Source: Pararobbsia alpina (GTDB lineage Bacteria; Pseudomonadota; Gammaproteobacteria; Burkholderiales; Burkholderiaceae). From it: a stretch of 64,000 nucleotides of DNA. Made by a program: the position numbers and the translations under genes. Shown here piece after piece: positions 57,966 through 64,000 of the stretch. The notes beneath the pieces are model-generated. The model saw nothing but the letters and a program-made list of their open reading frames with translations. It was not told where the DNA came from and searched no databases. The stretch lies in contig NZ_CADIKM010000001.1 of assembly GCF_902859895.1 (NCBI RefSeq), positions 310,001 through 374,000 on the forward strand, read 5' to 3'. Numbering within the stretch: position 1 is the first letter of the stretch; each line of letters begins with the position of its first letter.

Positions 57966-59315
57966 TCACGCTTCCGGTTCGCGGCGCCGCACGGAGCCCG
58001 CGATCAGGTCGAAGCGGAACAGCCGGCACTCGAGCGCGCCGTTGAACAGTGGCGTCTTGGTCGATTCGCGCAAACGCAATTGGCCGGGTAGGCCACGGTC
58101 GGACGAGAGCATGAACGCGTGCCAGCCCGTGAAGCGCTGCTTGAGCGCATCGCCGAAGGCCTGGAAGAATTCAGCACCGAGCTCTTCGCTTTCGGCACGC
58201 TCGAAACCTCGCGAACCGTCACCGTCGTCGTCACGATTGCGATCGCCGGCACGTTCACCATCGCGCTGGTATCCGCCGCGCTGCACGCGGCCCGGCTCGC
58301 GCTCGCTGCGCGAGGTCGGCCGCGCTTCGCCGCGCGGGCCGCGGCCACGCACCTCGATCCGCTCGCCGTACGGCGGGTTCGCGACGAGCACGCCGGGCTC
58401 GTCGACCGGCGCGACCATATGGCGCGCGTCGAGCTGCTTGAGCACGAGGGTCGGCACGCCCGCACGCGCGAGATTGCTGCGCGCCTTTTCGAGCATATCG
58501 CCCGAAATGTCACTGCCGAAGATCCGCAGATCGTCGACCTTCGCCGTACGCGCGGCACGCTGCTTGTCGAGCGCCGCGACCTTCAGCGCCTGCCAGGCGT
58601 TGATGTCGTACTGCTTGAGCTTTTCGAAACCGAAGCGGCGCTGCACACCCGGGGCGACACCGAGCGATTGCTGGACCGCCTCCGCAAGGAAAGTGCCGCT
58701 GCCGCACATCGGATCGTAGAGGGGTGTGCCAGGCGTCCATCCGGTCAGCCGCAGGATGCCGGCCGCGAGATTTTCACGCAGCGGTGCGGCTCCCTTGTCG
58801 AGGCGCCAGCCACGCTTGAATAGTGGCTCGCCCGAGGTGTCGAGATAGAGTGTGCAGTCGGTCGCCGTGACGAACACGAAAATCCGCACGTCCGGTTCGG
58901 CCGTGTCGATGTTGGGGCGCGCCCCGGTCTTCTCGCGCAGCCGGTCGCAGACCGCATCCTTGACCTTGAGCGTCGTGAACTCGAGGCTCTTGAGCGGTGA
59001 CTTGATCGCCGTGACATCGATGCGCAAGGTCTGATTCGCCGTGAACCAGCGCTCCCACGGCTGTTCGAGCGCGAACGCGAAGATGTCGTGTTCGCTCCGA
59101 TAGGGCCGCTGCGCGATTTTCATCAGGACGCGGCTCGCGATGCGCGAATGCAGATTGGCCGCCATGGCCGCGGCCCACTCGCCGGCGAAGTGCACGCCGC
59201 CGGGCACTTCAGCCCCGACCTTCAGCGGCGCATGGGCGCTGATTTCGCGGAGCTCGGCAGCAAGGGGGGCTTCGAGACCACGCGGGCACGGTGCGAAAAA
59301 TTCGAAAGAAGACAT
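57966..59315 (-). CDS. THUMP-domain RNA methyltransferase (RlmL N-terminal/YcbY-like)
   Basis: A 449-residue class I SAM-dependent methyltransferase: N-terminal ferredoxin-like/THUMP region (FEFFAPCPRGLEAPLAAELR), then the methyltransferase domain with DPMCGSGTFLAEA (SAM loop, about residue 203) and NPPYGERI (about residue 318, N6-adenine-type or N2-guanine-type motif IV). It resembles the N-terminal half of E. coli RlmL, which modifies 23S rRNA G2445. Directly after NPPYGERI an Arg/Gly/Asp-rich insertion of some 60 residues interrupts the domain before ELGAEFFQAFGDALKQRF. ATG at 59315 is the family start MSSFEFFAPCPRG. Specificity is inferred. Confidence 0.88.
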   Translation of the reverse strand: MSSFEFFAPCPRGLEAPLAAELREISAHAPLKVGAEVPGGVHFAGEWAAAMAANLHSRIASRVLMKIAQRPYRSEHDIFAFALEQPWERWFTANQTLRIDVTAIKSPLKSLEFTTLKVKDAVCDRLREKTGARPNIDTAEPDVRIFVFVTATDCTLYLDTSGEPLFKRGWRLDKGAAPLRENLAAGILRLTGWTPGTPLYDPMCGSGTFLAEAVQQSLGVAPGVQRRFGFEKLKQYDINAWQALKVAALDKQRAARTAKVDDLRIFGSDISGDMLEKARSNLARAGVPTLVLKQLDARHMVAPVDEPGVLVANPPYGERIEVRGRGPRGEARPTSRSEREPGRVQRGGYQRDGERAGDRNRDDDGDGSRGFERAESEELGAEFFQAFGDALKQRFTGWHAFMLSSDRGLPGQLRLRESTKTPLFNGALECRLFRFDLIAGSVRRREPEA

Positions 59316-59371
59316 CAAGGGTTCCAGCGGCAAGATCAAGCCGACATTGTACGCGGCACGCACTCCGCGCA

Positions 59372-59516
59372 CGCGCCGGTCCGCTCGCTGCATGCCCCCT
59401 GACATACTCGCCGGCTTGTTCGCTGCATACCGGGTGACGTATCCGCGCCGGCCTGTTCGCTACATACCGGCGACGTATCCGCGCCGGTCTGCGCACTGCA
59501 TGTCGATGGACCTATC
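59372..59516. repeat. Imperfect ~36-bp tandem repeat, about four copies
   Basis: Units starting near 59372, 59407, 59444 and 59480 share CGCGCCGG, TGTTCGCT.CATACCGG and GACGTATC blocks, with 35-37 bp period. They lie between gntK and the methyltransferase gene (59316-59553), the only non-coding space there. Because 36 is a multiple of three, some frames remain open across the repeats, but none has a credible start. Confidence 0.7.
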
Positions 59517-59553
59517 CGCCCCACGAGCCTGCGCACGCGCCGCCCACCTTGCC

Positions 59554-60051
59554 CTACCGGCGCAGCGTGACCTTCTCGACGATTTCGTCGACGACCTGCT
59601 CGGGCGTCTGGTCGATATCGACGAATATGGCCTCTTCCTCGGTCGGCGGCTCGAGCGTGTCGAGCTGGCTCTGCAGCAGCGATGGGTCGAAAAAATGTCC
59701 CTTGCGCGCCCCGAGCCGCGTGGCGAGGACCTCGCGCGTGCCATGCAGGTAAACGAACACGACATCCTTGTCGCCGGCGCGCAGGATGTCGCGATAGACC
59801 ACCTTGAGCGCCGAACACGCGAACACGAAATCGACGCCCGCCGCGCGCTTCGCCTCGATAGCCTCGCGGATCGAGCGCAGCCAGGGCCAGCGGTCCTCGT
59901 CAGTCAGCGGATGGCCTTCGTGCATCTTCTTCTTGTTGGCCTCGCTGTGGAACTCGTCCGCATCGGCGAATCCACAGTGAAGACGGGCCGCGAGCTGCTC
60001 GCCGACCGTCGTCTTGCCGCTGCCCGACACGCCCATCGCTATCAGAATCAT
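59554..60051 (-). CDS. gntK: Gluconokinase
   Basis: A 165-residue P-loop kinase phosphorylating D-gluconate to 6-phosphogluconate. Walker A GVSGSGKTT is at residues 7-15. DADEFHSEANKKKMHEGHPL binds substrate, and FACSALKVVYRDILR and LDTLEPPTEEE are family segments. ATG at 60051 is the family start. It is the last gene of edd-eda-gntK, so gluconate can enter the Entner-Doudoroff pathway directly. Confidence 0.95.
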   Translation of the reverse strand: MILIAMGVSGSGKTTVGEQLAARLHCGFADADEFHSEANKKKMHEGHPLTDEDRWPWLRSIREAIEAKRAAGVDFVFACSALKVVYRDILRAGDKDVVFVYLHGTREVLATRLGARKGHFFDPSLLQSQLDTLEPPTEEEAIFVDIDQTPEQVVDEIVEKVTLRR

Positions 60052-60127
60052 GGCTCCGTTCCTTTTTTTGCCGCCCTGACGACTGCCACCCACTTTTGAA
60101 GGCCACCCCAGCTCGAAGCTGCGAACC

Positions 60128-60772
60128 TCAGGCTGCCTTTGCCGCGTGATGGCCGAGCTGGCTCGCAGCACGTGCGAGGCGCGTGATTTCCGCCCAGTCC
60201 TTGGCCGCCACGGCAGCCTTGGGCGTCATCCACGAACCGCCGACGCACACGACGTTGGGCAACGCGAGGAAATTCGGCGCGGTCTCGGGCGAGATGCCGC
60301 CGGTCGGGCAGAAGCGCAACGTCGGAAACGGGCCATGGAAGGCATTGAGCATCGGCACGCCACCGGCCTGCTGCGCCGGAAAGAACTTGACGGTTTCATA
60401 GCCGAGCGCGATGGCATGCACGAGGTCCGTGGGCGTCATGCAGCCCGGCAGCAGCGGCAGCCCGGCGTCGACGGCGGCTTCGTGCAGCGCGCGCGTGAGT
60501 CCCGGCGAGACGCCGAACTGCGCACCCGCGCGCCGCGACGCCGCGGCTTGTTCCGGCTTCGTGATGGTGCCGACGCCGACGACGATATCGTCGGCGATCT
60601 TGCTGGCCCGCTCGATCACGCCGAGGCCGGCCTCGGTGCGCAGGGTGATCTCGAGCACCTTGACGCCACCTTCATAGAGCGCGCGGCAGACCGCTTCGCC
60701 TTCATCGACGGAATCAAACGCGAGGACCGGGATGACCGGACCGATTCGAACGATGTCACTGATTTTGATCAT
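60128..60772 (-). CDS. eda: KDPG/KHG aldolase
   Basis: A 214-residue class I aldolase cleaving 2-keto-3-deoxy-6-phosphogluconate to pyruvate and glyceraldehyde 3-phosphate. Schiff-base Lys129 in ETVKFFPAQQAGG and the catalytic Glu41 in VLEITLRT are present. RFCPTGGIS binds phosphate. GGAGGAGC upstream of ATG 60772 supports the start. It lies 33 bp after edd and 76 bp before gntK on the minus strand. Confidence 0.96.
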   Translation of the reverse strand: MIKISDIVRIGPVIPVLAFDSVDEGEAVCRALYEGGVKVLEITLRTEAGLGVIERASKIADDIVVGVGTITKPEQAAASRRAGAQFGVSPGLTRALHEAAVDAGLPLLPGCMTPTDLVHAIALGYETVKFFPAQQAGGVPMLNAFHGPFPTLRFCPTGGISPETAPNFLALPNVVCVGGSWMTPKAAVAAKDWAEITRLARAASQLGHHAAKAA

Positions 60773-60805
60773 TATTTGCTCCTCCGACTGTGGCCTCAAA
60801 AATAT

Positions 60806-62680
60806 TTATGACACCGTGACGCCGGCCGTCGGTACCGCGTGCAAGCCTTCGCACGGCAGGGGTCCGAACACCGATGCACCGAATTCCGCGGGCGCGGCCG
60901 CGGCGCGGAACACGCCGAACAGCTCGCGGCCGAAGCCGACTTCATTCGCATCCTGATGCAAGGGTTTGGCGACCTCGCGCCTGGCCCATTCGTCAGCATC
61001 GATTTCAACGTCGAGCACGCCGGCTTCGGCATCGATAACCAGCATATCACCCGTGCGCACCTTGCCAAGCGGGCCGTCGAGCAAAGCCTCGGGTGACAGG
61101 TGGATCACTGCGGGCACCTTGCCCGAGGCACCGGACATGCGGCCGTCGGTGACCAGCGCGACCTTGAAACCCTGGTCCTGGAGCACGCCGAGCGGAGGCG
61201 TGAGCCGGTGCAGCTCGGGCATGCCGTTCGCGCGCGCACCCTGGAAGCGCACCACCGCGACGAAATCGCGCTTGAGTTCGCCCGCATCGAACGCGGCCTG
61301 CACTTCTTCCTGCGAGTCGAACACGATCGCCGGCGCACGCACGACGCGGTGGCTCGCCGCCACGGCCGAGATCTTGATCACGCCACGGCCGAGCTTGCCC
61401 TGCATCAGGCGCAGCCCGCCATCGGGCTGGAACGGCTCGGCAGCCGAGCGCAGCACCGCGGTGTCGTGGCTTTGTGTCGTGCCCTCGACCCACTGGAGCT
61501 TCCCGTCGATCAGCTTCGGTTCCTTCGTGTAGTGCGACAGGCCCTTGCCCGCGACGGTCGTGACGTCCTCGTGGAGCAGGCCCGCGGCGAGCATCTCGCG
61601 CACGAGGAAGGCCATGCCGCCCGCCGCGTGATAGTGGTTCACGTCGGCCTTGCCGTTCGGATAGATCTTGGCGAGCAGCGGGGTCGACTGCGACAGGTCG
61701 TCGAAATCGTTCCAGTCGATCAGGATGCCGGCCGCGCGCGCGATCGCCACAAGGTGCAGCGTATGGTTGGTCGAGCCGCCGGTCGCGAGCAGCGCCGCGA
61801 TGCCGTTGATGATCGCCTTCTCGTCGACGACGTGGCCGATCGGCGTGTACGTCTTGCCTTGCGCGGTCAACTCGAGCACGCGGCGCGCGGACTCGGCGGT
61901 CAGCGCATCGCGCAGCGGCGTGTGCGGGTGAACGAAGGCGGTGCTCGGCAGATGCAGGCCCATGACCTCCATCAGCATCTGGTTGCTGTTGGCCGTGCCA
62001 TAGAAGGTGCAGGTACCGTGGCCGTGATAGGCCTGGGCCTCGGCCTCGAGCAGTTCATCGCGGCCGCACTGGCCCGTCGCGAAACGCTGGCGCGTCTTGG
62101 CCTTGTCGTCGTTCGACAGCCCGCTCGTCATCGGGCCCGCCGGCACGAAGATGGTCGGCAGATGGCCGAACTGGAGCGCGCCGATCAGCAGGCCCGGCAC
62201 GATCTTGTCGCAGATCCCGAGGCACAGCGCAGCGTCGAACATATTGTGTGTTAGCGCTACCGCAGTCGACATCGCAATGACTTCACGCGAGAACAGCGAG
62301 AGCTCCATGCCGGCGTTGCCTTGCGTGATGCCGTCGCACATCGCGGGCACGCCGCCGGCGAATTGCGCGACGCCGCCGGCTTCGCGGGCGGCCTTCTTGA
62401 TGATGTCCGGATAGCTCACGAACGGCGCATGCGCCGAGAGCATCTCGTTGTACGAGGAAACGATCGCGATGTTCGGTTCGCGGATCGCCTTGATCTTCAT
62501 CTTGTCGTCGCCGGTAAGCCCGGCAAAACCGTGTGCGAGGTTCGCGCACGAGAGCGCGCCACGCGCGGGAAACTTGCCCTGCGCATCGTCGATGCGCTGC
62601 AGATAGGCTGCTCGCGTCGCACGGCTGCGTTCGATCACGCGGTCGGTGACCTTCTTCAGTTGGGTATGCGGGGAAACCAT
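60806..62680 (-). CDS. edd: 6-phosphogluconate dehydratase
   Basis: A 624-residue member of the IlvD/Edd family, converting 6-phosphogluconate to KDPG. The iron-sulfur cysteines are in [22 protein letters not shown] and [34 protein letters not shown] near the C-terminus is the second family signature. AAGGAG precedes ATG 62680, the family start; longer upstream extensions are rejected. First gene of the Entner-Doudoroff operon edd-eda-gntK. Confidence 0.97.
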   Translation of the reverse strand: MVSPHTQLKKVTDRVIERSRATRAAYLQRIDDAQGKFPARGALSCANLAHGFAGLTGDDKMKIKAIREPNIAIVSSYNEMLSAHAPFVSYPDIIKKAAREAGGVAQFAGGVPAMCDGITQGNAGMELSLFSREVIAMSTAVALTHNMFDAALCLGICDKIVPGLLIGALQFGHLPTIFVPAGPMTSGLSNDDKAKTRQRFATGQCGRDELLEAEAQAYHGHGTCTFYGTANSNQMLMEVMGLHLPSTAFVHPHTPLRDALTAESARRVLELTAQGKTYTPIGHVVDEKAIINGIAALLATGGSTNHTLHLVAIARAAGILIDWNDFDDLSQSTPLLAKIYPNGKADVNHYHAAGGMAFLVREMLAAGLLHEDVTTVAGKGLSHYTKEPKLIDGKLQWVEGTTQSHDTAVLRSAAEPFQPDGGLRLMQGKLGRGVIKISAVAASHRVVRAPAIVFDSQEEVQAAFDAGELKRDFVAVVRFQGARANGMPELHRLTPPLGVLQDQGFKVALVTDGRMSGASGKVPAVIHLSPEALLDGPLGKVRTGDMLVIDAEAGVLDVEIDADEWARREVAKPLHQDANEVGFGRELFGVFRAAAAPAEFGASVFGPLPCEGLHAVPTAGVTVS

Positions 62681-62900
62681 TGAATGTACTCCTTGCCGGC
62701 CGCTTCGCCGCGATCGAATTGTTGTTTTATCAGATGTGGAGCCTGGGATTTTAACCCAAACGTTCGACACCTCCGTGTCCCGGTGCATCGAGTCTTGGCG
62801 AGTGCTCATCCGGTTCGAGGGGTGTCGAGCCGGGGTCCCGTTTGACCGCCATTCCCCCCCGTATCCCGGCTTATGCGACCATGCCGGAGGTACATCCAAT
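62681..62900. promoter_or_regulatory. Divergent gap edd - S9 peptidase
   Basis: 220 bp. On the minus strand TAAAAT (62753-62748) is a possible -10 for edd without a convincing -35. No HexR- or GntR-like operator is recognised with confidence. Confidence 0.3.
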
Positions 62901-64000
62901 GTGAGTGAACACTTTTTCATGCCGATTCTGCCCCCTGCGCTGCCCCCGAGTCTTCCCCCGAGGCTTTCCCCGACCCCGCCGTCGTCCGACGCCCCCGCTT
63001 CAGTCGGCGAAGCGCGCGACACCCCGCCGGCCTGGCCCGCCGGCGACGATCCCCATGGCTGGCTCGAACAAAGCGAGACGCCCGAGGTCGCGCAATGGGT
63101 CGCCTTGCAGAATGCGCGCACATTGCACGCCTATGCCCACGGCGAGGCCTTCGAGACGCTTGTCCAGCGCCTCGTCGACGACGCTCTGTCGCCCGACCAG
63201 CTCGTGGTGCCGACGCGACATGGCAAGTGGGCGCACGACTTCCGCCAGGACGAAGCGCACCCGCTCGGCATCTGGCGCCGCTGCGGCTGGGCGGACTGGC
63301 TCGCCGGCACACCGCACTGGCAGACGCTGCTGGACCTCGACGAACTCAGCGAAGACGAGGACGTCGACTGGTCGTGGCACGGCGCCTCGGTGCACTACCC
63401 GGATCGCGAGCGTGCGCTGCTCTTTCTTTCGCCAGGAGGAGGCGATGCGATCGTGGTCCGCGAATTCGACCTGGTCGCGCTCACCTTCGTCGACGACGGC
63501 TTCAATGTCGAGACCGACGGCAAGCATCACGCAAGCTGGATCGATCGCGACACGATCTATTTCGAGTGGGACGCGAGCGGCGGCGACCCGGCCCATCCAA
63601 GCGTCACCCAGTCGGGTTATCCGCGCGAAGTCAGGCGTTGGTCGCGCGGCACCGCACTCGAGGACGCCCCGGTGGTGTTCAGTTGCCTGCCGGGCGATAT
63701 CTCCGCATCGGCCTCGTTCGACATCGAGAGCCGTCGGCATTTCGCGATGCGCAGCATCACGTTCGAGGAAGGGACGACCAGCTGGCTCGATGGCGACACG
63801 TGGCGGCAATACGAGGTGCCGCTCGATGCGGATGTCTACACCTGGAAAAAGTGGCTCATGATCGCACCGAGCCGCGACTGGACCGTCGGCGGGGCGACGC
63901 ACCGCGGTGGCTGCCTGCTCGCGATCCCCGAGGACGCGTTCCTCGAAGGCAAGCGCAGCTTCCTGCCATTGTTCACGCCGACGGACAAGACCGCGCTCGC
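62901..64000 (+). CDS. S9 family prolyl oligopeptidase, N-terminal part, cut by the window end
   Basis: The frame from GTG 62901 is open to the end of the window (366 codons). GGAGG at 62886-62890 supports this start; ATG 62919 is the alternative. The first 30 residues are Pro-rich. Then [20 protein letters not shown] and QNART match the opening of prolyl oligopeptidases, and the rest ([38 protein letters not shown]) fits the seven-bladed beta-propeller domain that gates the active site. The catalytic Ser-Asp-His domain would lie beyond the window. It is divergent from edd. Confidence 0.88.
   Translation, partial: MSEHFFMPILPPALPPSLPPRLSPTPPSSDAPASVGEARDTPPAWPAGDDPHGWLEQSETPEVAQWVALQNARTLHAYAHGEAFETLVQRLVDDALSPDQLVVPTRHGKWAHDFRQDEAHPLGIWRRCGWADWLAGTPHWQTLLDLDELSEDEDVDWSWHGASVHYPDRERALLFLSPGGGDAIVVREFDLVALTFVDDGFNVETDGKHHASWIDRDTIYFEWDASGGDPAHPSVTQSGYPREVRRWSRGTALEDAPVVFSCLPGDISASASFDIESRRHFAMRSITFEEGTTSWLDGDTWRQYEVPLDADVYTWKKWLMIAPSRDWTVGGATHRGGCLLAIPEDAFLEGKRSFLPLFTPTDKTAL

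Overview
The window is a stretch of a high-GC betaproteobacterial chromosome, almost certainly Burkholderia sensu lato (Burkholderiaceae). The evidence is the gene order yhdP-nit-tldD-aroG, glcDEF-yggS-proC-ubiA, recG/queA-tgt-yajC-secDF and pqiABC-purB-gst-mnmA, the split transhydrogenase pntAA/AB/B, a Burkholderia-type general porin and an edd-eda-gntK Entner-Doudoroff cluster. The genus cannot be fixed from the sequence alone. I see no rRNA, tRNA, CRISPR array, intact insertion sequence or prophage. The first gene (yhdP) and the last (an S9 peptidase) are cut by the window edges.

Layout. 2-7739: yhdP, nitrilase-family amidase, tldD, then the DAHP synthase gene aroG behind a structured leader. 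8005-15870: corrinoid adenosyltransferase (minus), a four-gene FAD oxidase/glycolate oxidase operon, yggS and proC. 15913-21048 (minus): ubiA, dps, oxyR, recG. 21125-28416: queA, tgt, an inserted unknown gene on the minus strand, yajC, secD, secF. 28490-36109: YceI protein, DHA2-type exporter, pqiA-pqiA-pqiB-pqiC, purB. 36467-44365: GST, an RpiR regulator, an ABC importer with a fused double permease flanked by two 5-FCL-like paralogues, and mnmA. 44702-47621: pntAA-pntAB-pntB. 47894-54895 is accessory: a secreted epoxide-hydrolase-like enzyme, a 42-aa secreted peptide, and a catabolic module (citrate-synthase-like lyase, CaiB CoA-transferase, anion symporter, porin, IclR regulator). 55217-57833: FecR, OmpA-like lipoprotein and CHASE2 proteins. 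57966-62680 (minus): THUMP RNA methyltransferase, gntK, eda, edd. 62901-end: S9 peptidase.

Most striking observation: aroG appears to be controlled by a complete ribosome-mediated transcription attenuator. A good sigma70 promoter (6395-6423) is followed by a 23-codon leader ORF (6459-6530) whose residues 6-13 read FYFWFYAF, then a strong intrinsic terminator (6553-6585) upstream of the aroG ribosome binding site. The classic alternative pairings are all present: 1:2 (6462-6470 with 6509-6518), a perfect 9-bp antiterminator 2:3 (6505-6513 with 6560-6568), and the 3:4 terminator. As far as I know, the DAHP synthase genes of E. coli are controlled by the repressors TyrR and TrpR, so leader-peptide control here would be a different solution.

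Second regulatory observation: a 15-bp palindrome, TTTCGC-N3-GCGAAA, occurs in two 19-bp-spaced pairs upstream of the citryl-CoA-lyase-like gene and again at the promoter of the iclR gene that ends that module. This defines a likely IclR regulon with autoregulation. Tandem palindromes between rpiR and the first 5-FCL-like gene, and a good OxyR-type site over the oxyR start codon, suggest two further local circuits.
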